The position numbers were made by a program, and so were the translations under genes. Positions 1-7,309 of a stretch of DNA of 22,121 bases are shown here, piece by piece (position 1 is the stretch's first letter; the number at the start of each line of letters is the position of its first letter). This DNA is from Hyphomicrobiales bacterium (GTDB lineage Bacteria; Pseudomonadota; Alphaproteobacteria; Rhizobiales; JAJFHC01), in NCBI GenBank assembly GCA_021775835.1, contig JAJFHC010000187.1, forward strand, positions 1 to 22,121. Reading direction: 5' to 3'. Below the pieces are notes generated by a model. It saw only the letters and a program-made list of their open reading frames with translations, was not told the DNA's origin and ran no database searches.

Positions 1-68
1 TCGCCGACCTCACTCAACCGAACATAACGCTCATCAAGATCCCAGAAACCGGCCTGAATGCTCATCAT
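1..68 (-). CDS. IS5-family transposase, N-terminal fragment (runs off the left edge)
   Basis: Reading the minus strand from 68 gives Met-Met-Ser-Ile-Gln-Ala-Gly followed by FWDLDERYVRLSEVG, then the frame leaves the window. The FWDLDERY..LS..G block is the characteristic N-terminus of one group of IS5-family DDE transposases, recognised from memory of the family. There are two adjacent ATG codons, at 68 and 65. A GGAG sits 7 bases before the second one, which therefore may be the true start. The catalytic DDE domain is not in the window, so it cannot be judged whether the gene is intact. It points away from the agcS-type gene and shows that the left border is mobile DNA. Confidence 0.75.
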   Translation of the reverse strand, partial: MMSIQAGFWDLDERYVRLSEVG

Positions 69-113
69 CAAACTCCGTCATCAGCGATAACGGTAGTGAA
101 TCAAATCACAGCC
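1..113 (-). mobile_element. Right end of an IS5-family insertion sequence, truncated by window edge
   Basis: The first 68 bases encode the start of an IS5-type transposase on the minus strand. The bases between that start and about position 113 are non-coding, as expected for the short leader of an insertion sequence. On the minus strand the leader begins GGCTGTGATTTGATTC, which resembles the GGC-starting tips of some IS5-group elements, so I place the outer end near 113. The other end lies outside the window, so neither the inverted repeat nor a target duplication can be confirmed. The boundary is an inference; the transposase start is better supported. Confidence 0.45.
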
Positions 114-225
114 GATTTGACGAGGTAATTCGAGATGTCCATGTCGGTACGTTCAGATCTTGAACGGCGCAACGTATCCGCGCAAGGTTATCGGCATGGA
201 TGATCGAACCAATGAAGAAAATTGA

Positions 226-256
226 GGATGGGGCACCCTTAACGGATGCCCCATCC
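226..256 (-). terminator. Rho-independent terminator of the symporter operon
   Basis: GGATGGGGCA (226-235) and TGCCCCATCC (247-256) form a perfect 10-bp stem with an 11-nt loop. It begins 6 bases after the symporter stop codon on the minus strand. Beyond the stem the minus strand is T-rich (TCAATTTTCTTCATT). Stem, position and T-tract together fit an intrinsic terminator for the minus-strand operon. Confidence 0.85.
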
Positions 257-262
257 AAGACT

Positions 263-1816
263 TTAGTTTTTGAACTTCTTGATTTCACCTGATGCAAGGC
301 GCGATGTATAGGAAACCAACTCCTTTTTCACCAAACCCATCAGGAAGTATAGAGCAAGAATATTCACAACCGCCATGGCGAAAATCGCGGCATCTGAGAA
401 GTCGATGACCGGCCCGAGGCTTGCTGCAGCACCAATGACGATGAAAACGCAGAATATGACTTTGAAGATCAACTCGGAAGCCTTGCCTTCACCAAACAGG
501 TAAGTCCAGCTTTTCAAGCCGTAGTAAGACCATGAAATCATCGTCGAAAATGCAAACAACACAACTGCGATTGCAAGTATGTACGGGAACCACGAGATTG
601 ACGAGCCGAATGCGGCTGAAGTCAACGCTACGCCGGAAGTGCCGCCCACGGTCTTGATGGCTGTACCTGCTTCATTCAATACAAACAGACCGGTCGTAGG
701 ATCTGAAACCAGTTGACCTGAGATGGTGATTACCAGCGCCGTCATGGTGCAGATGACAACGGTGTCGATGACCGGCTCAAGCAAAGACACGAAGCCTTCA
801 GTGATGGGTTCTTTGGTTCTCACCGCTGAGTGGGCAATGGCCGCTGAGCCAACGCCTGCCTCATTGGAAAACGCTGCTCGTTTGAAGCCTTGAATGAGAG
901 CACCGACAAATCCCCCTGCAATTCCGAGACCCGTAAATGCACCTTCAAAAATCTGTCCAAAGGCCCAACCAATTTTGTCGAAATTGGCAATAAGGATGAT
1001 CAGAGCAGCACCGACATAAAGAACGGCCATGAAAGGCACCACCTTCTCGGTCACTTGCGCGATCGATTTGATACCACCCACGATAACCGCAAACACAACA
1101 CCGGCAAAAATGATGCCGGTAATCCAACCAGGATAATCTCCAAAAATTCCGGAGATCTGGGCGTGAGCCTGATTTGCCTGGAACATGTTGCCGCCACCAA
1201 GTGCACCAAGGATACAGAACACCGCGAAGAGAACCGCAAGGATCTTTCCACCTGGCAGACCAAGTTCTTTAAATCCTTTTGATATGTAGTACATCGGACC
1301 ACCGGATACGGTACCGTCTTCATATTCATTCCGGTACTTCACACCCAGCGTACACTCGGTAAACTTGGATGCCATGCCCATAAGGCCGGCCAAAATCATC
1401 CAGAAAGTAGCCCCCGGTCCACCAATGCCAACGGCCACTGCCACGCCGGCAATGTTCCCCAGGCCCACAGTGCCTGACAGCGCTGTTGCGAGAGCCTGGA
1501 AATGGCTTACCTCGCCTGCATCGTTCGGGTCGGAATAGTCGCCCTTAACGAGGCTGATGGCATGCTTGAAGAAACGAACCTGGACAAACCCGAAATAGAG
1601 CGTGAAAATCGTTGCCGCAACAACCAACCACATCACGATCCATGGAAAGCTTGTTCCCGGGAACGGCGCAAAGATCAGACTCACGAATGGGCCTGTGACG
1701 GTCGAAAAGATCGAGTTTACTTTCTGATCAAGCGTCATTGCTTCCTGTGCAAATGCGGAAACGGAAGCAAACGCCAGCGTTACTATCGAATACAATAATG
1801 TTTGAAAATATTTCAC
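263..1816 (-). CDS. Sodium:alanine/glycine symporter (AGCS family)
   Basis: Inner-membrane symporter that would import alanine or glycine with sodium. It has 517 residues, in the usual range for the family. Residues 1-24 look like a cleavable signal peptide ending AFA before QEA, a feature of a subset of AGCS proteins. About ten or eleven hydrophobic segments follow. The family signature is visible near residues 133-148 (GGPGATFWMILAGLMG), together with GTVGLGNIAGVA upstream and FKRAAFSNEAGVGSA in the middle. The start is a GTG at 1816 with AAAGGGG 7 bases upstream. That ribosome site overlaps the stop codon of the preceding Usp gene, so translation is probably coupled. The gene ends just before a strong terminator. 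Substrate preference cannot be read from sequence alone. Confidence 0.93.
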   Translation of the reverse strand: MKYFQTLLYSIVTLAFASVSAFAQEAMTLDQKVNSIFSTVTGPFVSLIFAPFPGTSFPWIVMWLVVAATIFTLYFGFVQVRFFKHAISLVKGDYSDPNDAGEVSHFQALATALSGTVGLGNIAGVAVAVGIGGPGATFWMILAGLMGMASKFTECTLGVKYRNEYEDGTVSGGPMYYISKGFKELGLPGGKILAVLFAVFCILGALGGGNMFQANQAHAQISGIFGDYPGWITGIIFAGVVFAVIVGGIKSIAQVTEKVVPFMAVLYVGAALIILIANFDKIGWAFGQIFEGAFTGLGIAGGFVGALIQGFKRAAFSNEAGVGSAAIAHSAVRTKEPITEGFVSLLEPVIDTVVICTMTALVITISGQLVSDPTTGLFVLNEAGTAIKTVGGTSGVALTSAAFGSSISWFPYILAIAVVLFAFSTMISWSYYGLKSWTYLFGEGKASELIFKVIFCVFIVIGAAASLGPVIDFSDAAIFAMAVVNILALYFLMGLVKKELVSYTSRLASGEIKKFKN

Positions 1817-1828
1817 CGGTTTTCCCCT

Positions 1829-2266
1829 TTAACCTACTACTGTTACGGGCATGGGTGCATCTGCAATAAGATTGGATGTTGCACTGCCGAAAACGCGTCG
1901 CGCGAAGCCTCCTTCTGAGGAACGGCAAACGATAATTTGTTCAGCACCCTCTTCTTTGGAGATCGAGATTAGCGTTTCTGCCACGTCACCGTGTCGCACG
2001 ATTCCTTTTGCCTTAAGGCCTGCTTTTTCCAGCTCCTTGATAGCGGGATTTACGACGCGTTCCAAAGCCGTCGATATTTCTTCTTCTCGACGCTTGTGCC
2101 GCTCTGCATTTTCTTCAGGTGTATGAAATGAAAAGGGTGACCATTCCACGACATATATGATCACCAGTTCACAGTCTCCGATGAGTTCTGCCATGCGTCG
2201 GGCATAGTTCAAGGCGCGCTCGCCTGAACCATGACCATCAAGGCCAATTGCCAGTTTTGCCGTCAT
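1829..2266 (-). CDS. Universal stress protein (UspA family)
   Basis: Cytoplasmic single-domain Usp of 145 residues, the usual size. The fold is recognisable from the N-terminal strand LAIGLDGHGSGERAL, the middle KGIVRHGDVAETLISISKEE, and the C-terminal GSATSNLIADAPMPVTVVG. The nucleotide loop normally reads G-x2-G-x9-G-S/T. Here the final GS is present but the two upstream glycines are replaced by Cys and Ser (CRSSEGG), so canonical ATP binding is doubtful. I prefer ATG 2266 because GGAG lies 8 bases upstream; an in-frame GTG at 2275 has its purine-rich stretch too close. The gene is first in an operon with the symporter, 12 bases apart, and is divergent from the Lrp-type regulator. Confidence 0.88.
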   Translation of the reverse strand: MTAKLAIGLDGHGSGERALNYARRMAELIGDCELVIIYVVEWSPFSFHTPEENAERHKRREEEISTALERVVNPAIKELEKAGLKAKGIVRHGDVAETLISISKEEGAEQIIVCRSSEGGFARRVFGSATSNLIADAPMPVTVVG

Positions 2267-2421
2267 TTCCCTCACTCCTTCTGTTTGCGATATCCAGATC
2301 CGATTTAGTGGAGGCCCGCCCCGAGCATAAACCAGAGAAAGATCGAATCCGGGCTGAGATTAGATGGCCCCCTTATCGATAGTATAGGCAAAAAGGCTGG
2401 TAAGTGTAACTGTTATTAGGG

Positions 2422-2456
2422 TATAATCAGGAATTAAGTCCATATATTAGACATAA
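2422..2456 (+). promoter_or_regulatory. Promoter element and palindromic operator candidate before the Lrp-type gene
   Basis: The 207-bp space between the Usp gene and the Lrp gene is AT-rich. It contains a consensus TATAAT at 2422-2427 without a convincing -35 box. It also contains an imperfect inverted repeat, TTAAGTC (2434-2440), a 9-nt AT-rich spacer, and GACATAA (2450-2456), with 6 of 7 arm bases matching. The palindrome lies just after the -10 and before the start codon, a typical place for Lrp-family autoregulation. A minus-strand TATACT at 2386-2381, with GTTACA 18 bases upstream, could serve the Usp operon. Functional assignment is inference. Confidence 0.4.
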
Positions 2457-2473
2457 AGAGGAAAAACGTCTAA

Positions 2474-2962
2474 ATGAAAAGGAATTTAGATTCCATCGAC
2501 CGCCAGATACTGGACGAACTACAAGCGAACGGTAGGCTGTCGATTGTTGAACTCGCCAGCAGAGTTCACCTTACGAAGACGCCCTGTTCAGAGCGTGTGA
2601 AGAGGTTGGAAACATCGGGTGTAATCAGCGGCTACCATGCAACGCTCAACCCGACTGAAGTGGGGATGGGGCATTTGACAATTGTTCATGTGGACCTTGC
2701 CAAAACAAGCGACAATTCCCTGGAAATCTTCAACGAAGCTGTGAACCAGATTCGGGAAGTCGAGAGTTGCCATATGATTGCAGGGCAGTTTGATTACGTG
2801 TTGAAAGTCAGGACGAGAGATATGGACCATTTTCGCAAGTTGCTGGGTGACCAGATCAGTAAATTGCCAAATGTAATACAGACACATTCTTTTGCGGTAA
2901 TGGAGGTCGTTAAGGAGAGCAACTTTATCGGAATGCAGGGAAAAGAGGCATTGTCGGGGTAA
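2474..2962 (+). CDS. Lrp/AsnC-family transcriptional regulator
   Basis: DNA-binding regulator of 162 residues, the standard length. An N-terminal winged helix-turn-helix occupies about residues 6-50 (LDSIDRQILDELQANGRLSI, recognition region LTKTPCSERVKRLE). A RAM ligand-binding and oligomerisation domain spans about residues 66-145. The TKTPC motif resembles the branch that contains PutR- and BkdR-like regulators. GAGG lies 12 bases before the ATG. It is divergent from the Usp-symporter operon. Lrp proteins commonly regulate the adjacent divergent gene and sense amino acids, so control of alanine/glycine uptake in response to an amino acid is likely but inferred. Confidence 0.93.
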   Translation: MKRNLDSIDRQILDELQANGRLSIVELASRVHLTKTPCSERVKRLETSGVISGYHATLNPTEVGMGHLTIVHVDLAKTSDNSLEIFNEAVNQIREVESCHMIAGQFDYVLKVRTRDMDHFRKLLGDQISKLPNVIQTHSFAVMEVVKESNFIGMQGKEALSG

Positions 2963-3208
2963 GCGCCTTGTCTGGTGAACAGCAATGATTTTCCTTTGCC
3001 CGATTTTCACAACAATTCCAAATCGATGATTCAAAACAGCGATGGTTGCGGTTTTCCAATGTCGGCATTCGGTCACAATCTGTTGTTCGGCTCGGCCGCC
3101 AGAAAGCGAGAGACGACGCGGTTTGCAGTTGCTTTGTCCAACAATTGAGAATGTGAAGTAAGTATGCGATGTGGTTGAATTCCTTAACCTGCGAAGGAAG
3201 CCCTCCCC

Positions 3209-3838
3209 ATGTACATTCCCCAGCACTACGAGTTGACCGATCGATCAATTCTCGCCGAGGTTATCCGAGCCAATTCCTTTGGTGTGATTGTTACGTCAGT
3301 TCCCGGCGGCCCGCTTGCGACGCATATCCCTTTTTTATTGCACGGCAGTGCGGATACGAATGGCAAACTTCAAGCCCATGTTGCGCGGGCGAACACCCAT
3401 TGGCAATCGTTCGAGAGTGCTGACGAGCCATCACTCATCGTATTTCAAGGCCCTCACGCCTACGTTTCAGACGCAGATTACGGCGTGGAAGAACGGATCG
3501 TTCCCGTATGGCACCATATCTTGATCCATTGCTACGGACGGCCACGGCTTATTGAAAGCCCGGAACTCACACGAAGGCATCTTGAGGAGTTGGTGGAAAC
3601 CTACGAGGCTGGTCGAGGGACACCGTGGTCTTTGTCGTCCCAACCAACTGACTATCTGGAAAACATGTCGCGGTGCATCGTCGCTTTTGACATTCCAATC
3701 GAAAGGATCGAAGGGAAGGCCAGCCTGAGCCAAAGCCATCCAGCCCATGAACGTGAAAGCGTTGCGTTTGGACTTGAGAGCAGCGTCAGACAGGCTGACA
3801 GAGAGACCGCATTCTGGATGCGGAAGTTGGGAATATAG
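3209..3838 (+). CDS. PaiB-family FMN-binding protein (annotated family: negative transcriptional regulator)
   Basis: A 209-residue protein with the PaiB layout: MYIPQHYE at the start, the split-barrel FMN-binding region with ATHIPFLL (about residues 32-39) and HVARANTHW, then YVSDADYG..VPVWHHILIHCYG. The C-terminal family motif normally reads KxKLSQN. Here it is degenerate (GKASLSQSHPAHER, about residues 171-184). AAGGAAG lies 8 bases before the ATG. PaiB of Bacillus was described as a repressor of sporulation and protease genes, but the fold is a flavin-binding barrel and the role in proteobacteria is unknown. It is preceded by 246 bases in which I see no gene, and it lies in the lower-GC left zone. 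Confidence 0.85.
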   Translation: MYIPQHYELTDRSILAEVIRANSFGVIVTSVPGGPLATHIPFLLHGSADTNGKLQAHVARANTHWQSFESADEPSLIVFQGPHAYVSDADYGVEERIVPVWHHILIHCYGRPRLIESPELTRRHLEELVETYEAGRGTPWSLSSQPTDYLENMSRCIVAFDIPIERIEGKASLSQSHPAHERESVAFGLESSVRQADRETAFWMRKLGI

Positions 3839-4001
3839 GAAGTCGTTGTGACTGCCGAGTTGGGTCAAAAACATCTTTATGGAGGCCCAACAGAACACTT
3901 CCGTTTAACCCCCGAAAGCAGCCGTCAGTGCACGAAACTTCTGCTCTACGCTCGTAAGCGGACTCAATTCTTGAAGGCCCAACAGTTCTGTTTTGTGGTT
4001 T

Positions 4002-4217
4002 TGCCCTTGTTTGGTGGACACGCCGTTCAACCAGCCGTTCATGAAACAGATGGGCGGCCGTGCCGCTCTGGAACGCTATGTCAGCGAACAGATTCCAATG
4101 GGCCGGCGGGCGGAAGCCGGCGAGATTGCCGAAGCCGTGCTGTTCCTGGCGTCAGACAGATCATCGTTCCTGACCGGACAGGCGATCGTCATTGATGGTG
4201 GCGAGTGTCTGGGCTAA
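4002..4217 (+). pseudogene. C-terminal remnant of a short-chain dehydrogenase/reductase (SDR)
   Basis: From 4002 the reading frame gives CPCLVDTPFNQPFMKQMGG and, further on, RRAEAGEIAEAVLFLASD and FLTGQAIVIDGGECLG before a stop. These are the last ~70 residues of a classical SDR: the PG-x-V-x-T-P loop, the GEIAEAV helix, and the ..TGQ.I.IDGG tail. The N-terminal TGxxxGxG cofactor motif and the catalytic Ser-Tyr-x3-Lys are absent. The 160 bases upstream show no SDR similarity in any frame I could read. The loop glycine (normally CPG) has become Cys. Homology begins abruptly at about 4002, where base composition also rises, so this looks like a breakpoint, not gradual decay. The only start codon is a TTG at 3993, without a ribosome site. 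Confidence 0.8.
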
Positions 4218-4253
4218 ACCCTTCGGGAACATCCATTTCTGCTGAGCACGGCC

Positions 4254-5417
4254 ATGAACAAACCCAACTACGCGTCCTCGCACCCGACTGTACGCATCAG
4301 CGCCAAGCGCTTCGAACAATCACCCTATGTTGAAAAATACGGAACGCCGGACACGGTGTTTGGCGTCTACGCCAGGCGCTTCTATGCCCTGACCCTGGGC
4401 GACGATCCGGTTGAGAAATACTGGACGCTGCGGCGCAAAGCCATGCTCTTCGACGTGCCCGAGCGCCCGATTGAGATCCATGGGCCCGGCGCCGTCGCCC
4501 TGCTGGAGCGCGTCTTTACGCGACCGATCGCCAGTCTCAAGACCGGGCGCGCCCGCTATGCCATCGCCTGTGCGCCCGACGGCGGCATCATCATGGACGG
4601 CGTCCTGATCCGGCTCGCCGACGAGAGGTTCTGGTATGTCCAGGCTGACGGCGAGTTCGACAACTGGCTTGGCGCCCAAGCGTCCGGACTGGACGTCCAG
4701 GTCAGCGATCCGAAATCCTGGGTGCTTCAGGTCCAGGGGCCCAATGCGTTGAAAGTGATGCAGGCGGCCACGGGCGGTGCGATGGACGACACATTCGGAT
4801 ATTTTCATGCGGCCATTTTCGACCTTGGCGGCCAGAGGGTTCTCGTATCCCGCACAGGTTGGACCGGCGAGCGGGGGTATGAGATTTACAGCCAGGGCGC
4901 GGCGACCGACTGCCCTGCCCTGTGGGATCACCTGATGGACTGTGGCCATGCCCACGGCTTGGAATACAGCAGCCTGGAATCAATGGGGATCCGGCGTATT
5001 GAGGCCGGCATCCTCGATAACGGTTCGGACATGGACCCGACGATGACGCCGTTCGATGCGGGCCTCGGCATGTTTGTCGACCTGGAGAAGCCCGGTTTTG
5101 TCGGACGCGACGCTCTCCTTAAGGCCGACAGGACTCCCCTTCTATTTGGCCTGACGTGCGCAACCGAAACCCCGTTTGCGGATCTAGAGGTCCTTGTCGG
5201 AGACACGGCGGCGGGCCGCATGACTGCGGGCGCCTGGTCGCCTTACCTGGAGTGCGGGATCGGGTACGTGCGCTTTGCGCAGGCCGGCGACTGGATCGGG
5301 AAGACAGTTTTCCTACGCGCCCGGGACGGTGCCTTGCATGACTGTGCGGTGGTAGAGCTTCCTTTCTACGATCCGGAGAAACGCATTCCACGCGGTCTGG
5401 ACACCGATGTTCCTTAG
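4254..5417 (+). CDS. GcvT-fold aminomethyltransferase-like protein, DmdA/LigM-like THF-dependent demethylase
   Basis: A 387-residue cytoplasmic protein of the glycine-cleavage T-protein fold. It shows the GcvT elements in order: RRKAMLFDVPER with IHGPGA (60-80), GGIIMDGVLI (110-119, which carries Asp115), VQGPNALKVM (160-169), RTGWTGERGYEIY (200-212, the folate-site loop), IRRIEAGILDNGSDMD (246-261) and a C-terminal barrel domain. Overall spacing resembles DMSP demethylase DmdA, including the NGSDMDPTMTPFDAG segment where DmdA has GNDFDN..NPFECG. Such proteins transfer a one-carbon unit from a substrate to tetrahydrofolate. Possible substrates are DMSP, a methoxylated aromatic or an N-methyl compound; the nearby aromatic cluster makes O-demethylation worth considering. 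It starts 36 bases after the SDR remnant, a former operon partner, and has a weak ribosome site. It converges on the flavoprotein at 5486. Confidence 0.75.
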   Translation: MNKPNYASSHPTVRISAKRFEQSPYVEKYGTPDTVFGVYARRFYALTLGDDPVEKYWTLRRKAMLFDVPERPIEIHGPGAVALLERVFTRPIASLKTGRARYAIACAPDGGIIMDGVLIRLADERFWYVQADGEFDNWLGAQASGLDVQVSDPKSWVLQVQGPNALKVMQAATGGAMDDTFGYFHAAIFDLGGQRVLVSRTGWTGERGYEIYSQGAATDCPALWDHLMDCGHAHGLEYSSLESMGIRRIEAGILDNGSDMDPTMTPFDAGLGMFVDLEKPGFVGRDALLKADRTPLLFGLTCATETPFADLEVLVGDTAAGRMTAGAWSPYLECGIGYVRFAQAGDWIGKTVFLRARDGALHDCAVVELPFYDPEKRIPRGLDTDVP

Positions 5418-5485
5418 AGTGTCGAAGTGCCCTCCTCATTGTCATCATCGGGGAGCGTTACAAAAACAGGGTGCCAGACTTCACC

Positions 5486-6568
5486 TCACTCGCCCGGCAG
5501 ACGTTTCGTCTTGAAGAACACCGTGTTGGCAAGAGCGCGGAACAGCGGGTTGCCGATCAGGAGGTCAAGTGCCATGTCCGGTGCGGCGTTTTCCAGACCC
5601 CAGCGCAGGATGTGCTTGAGGCGAAACCGGGGGTATACCTCGGCCAGGACCGCTTTGGGGTCGGGAGCGCCGTTGCGGTCATGATCGACGATCAGGTTGG
5701 CCAGAAGATCGCCGTAATGCAGCGCTGTGTGAATGCCGCCGGCGGATAGGGGCGACACGGTTCCCGCGGCATCGCCGAGCAGGATCGCCCGGTCCCGGGC
5801 GAAGGGTGCAACCACACCGCCAACGGGAATGAGACCACCACGGCGCGCCGTCAGGGCGGCATTGCTCATGTCGAACAACGGCGAAACATGTTCGACGAAG
5901 CGATCGATGTCGGGCTTTGCCGGCATCCGGGTGGCCAGGCCGATCTGGGTGATGCCTACACCCGGGATAACCCAGCCAAGATAACCGGGCGCAAACTTCC
6001 TGCCGAGGAAGCAGTGGAACGCCTGGTCGTCGGCCATCGCCATATTCTCGAACTCTGCCTCCACTCCCAGCAAATACTCCCGATTCTGCCCCAGTGACAA
6101 GTCGGCGGCGACCTTTGACCTGGGTCCGTCGGCGCCGATCAGCCAGCGACAGCTCAGCCCGGTCCCCGCAACGTGGTATCTGTCATTGCTGTAATCCGCA
6201 TGGACGAATGGCGTGTCGAACCGGATGCCGACGCCGGCAGCGATCGCCTCGCTTGAGAAATGCGCCATCATGGCGGGCGTGTCCGTTGCCAGGAAAAAAT
6301 AGTCATCGGATGTGATACGAAGGGTCCGCATTGACGGCGAGTAAAGCCTGACCCCGGCAATCCGGCGGACCAGGGCATCGGGCAACGTTGTAATGTCAGC
6401 GGCTTCGCGAGCCAGAATGCCGGTTGTGTGCATGCCAACACCGGCCGCGGACTTTCGTTCAAGGACCACAACGCTGTGACCCCGGGAGGCCAGGGTCTTT
6501 GCGCAGGCGAGGCCGGCAAACCCTGCGCCTACGACGACAACGTCGACAACCCCATCGATCGATGTCAT
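5486..6568 (-). CDS. FAD-dependent oxidoreductase, geranylgeranyl-reductase-like
   Basis: A 360-residue flavoprotein of the group 1 monooxygenase / geranylgeranyl reductase superfamily. The N-terminal dinucleotide fold is seen as VVVGAGFAGL (11-20, GxGxxG) ending in an acidic residue at LER (36-38). The second FAD motif is GADGPRS (145-151). The GD motif is ILLGDAAGTVSPLSAGGI (262-279), whose SP.SAGGI ending is typical of the reductase-like branch. There is no membrane segment. It starts 33 bases after livF with AAGGG 9 bases upstream, so it is probably the last gene of the transporter transcription unit. A role in modifying the imported compound is plausible. A lipid or quinone role is the alternative. 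Confidence 0.8.
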   Translation of the reverse strand: MTSIDGVVDVVVVGAGFAGLACAKTLASRGHSVVVLERKSAAGVGMHTTGILAREAADITTLPDALVRRIAGVRLYSPSMRTLRITSDDYFFLATDTPAMMAHFSSEAIAAGVGIRFDTPFVHADYSNDRYHVAGTGLSCRWLIGADGPRSKVAADLSLGQNREYLLGVEAEFENMAMADDQAFHCFLGRKFAPGYLGWVIPGVGITQIGLATRMPAKPDIDRFVEHVSPLFDMSNAALTARRGGLIPVGGVVAPFARDRAILLGDAAGTVSPLSAGGIHTALHYGDLLANLIVDHDRNGAPDPKAVLAEVYPRFRLKHILRWGLENAAPDMALDLLIGNPLFRALANTVFFKTKRLPGE

Positions 6569-6601
6569 GTCCGCAAACCCTTCACCTGGTTTGAAACTGT
6601 G

Positions 6602-7309
6602 TCAGCCGAGTCCCATGAGCCCGGCGAGTTTGTCGGCATCACTGCCAAGCTCGGCACTGGCCCCATCATAGACGATTCGGCCCCGGTCGAGCACGACGGT
6701 CCGTTCGCTGAAACCCAACGCGACGCGGGTGTTCTGTTCGACCAGAACGATTGTCAGCCCGCCGTCATTGCGCAAAGTCATCATGGCTTCCTGCAACTGT
6801 TCGACGATCACCGGCGCCAGTCCTTCGCTGGGTTCGTCCATCAGCAACGTGGACGGGTTGCCCATGAGTGTCCGGCCGATAGCAAGCATCTGCTGTTCGC
6901 CACCGGACAGCTGATTACCCCGGTTTACGCGTCTGGCATCGAGGTTGGGAAAGAACTCGAATACCCGGCCCACGGTCCAGTCACCGCGGCCCCGGGCGGC
7001 GACCTCGAGGTTTTCCTGAACGGTCAGGGAAGGGAAAATTTCACGTTCCTGCGGCACGTAGCCAAGCCCTTCGGCCACGCGCGCATGAACTGCCAGACCG
7101 GAGAGGCGTTTCGACCCAAGCCTGATTTCGCCGCTGTGAAGGGTCGTGTGGCCCATGATCGTGTCGAGCAACGTCGTCTTACCGACGCCGTTGCGCCCGA
7201 TGATGGAGACGCTGCTGCCGATTGGCACGGCAAGGGAGATTGCCTCGAGCACGACCGTTTCGCCGTAACCGGCTTCGACGTCGACGAGTTCCAATGCGGC
7301 GTCAGACAT
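6602..7309 (-). CDS. livF: ABC transporter ATP-binding protein, LivF-type
   Basis: Second ATPase of a branched-chain amino acid/aromatic-type importer, 235 residues. Walker A is GRNGVGKTT (38-46), the signature is LSGGEQQ (134-140), Walker B is LLMDEP (155-160) followed by SEGLAP, and the switch His of other ATPases is replaced in VLVEQN, as usual for LivF. I start it at ATG 7309. That codon overlaps the end of livG by 8 bases (ATGTCTGA), which indicates translational coupling. A longer frame back to 7336 would run deep into livG and has no ribosome site. The subunit acts at the cytoplasmic face with LivG, LivH and LivM. Confidence 0.94.
   Translation of the reverse strand: MSDAALELVDVEAGYGETVVLEAISLAVPIGSSVSIIGRNGVGKTTLLDTIMGHTTLHSGEIRLGSKRLSGLAVHARVAEGLGYVPQEREIFPSLTVQENLEVAARGRGDWTVGRVFEFFPNLDARRVNRGNQLSGGEQQMLAIGRTLMGNPSTLLMDEPSEGLAPVIVEQLQEAMMTLRNDGGLTIVLVEQNTRVALGFSERTVVLDRGRIVYDGASAELGSDADKLAGLMGLG

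Noticed and set aside
3848..4195. Plus-strand frame of about 115 codons between PaiB and the GcvT-like gene
   Set aside because: It overlaps the SDR remnant in a different frame and shows no family resemblance. The SDR-like frame is the meaningful one.
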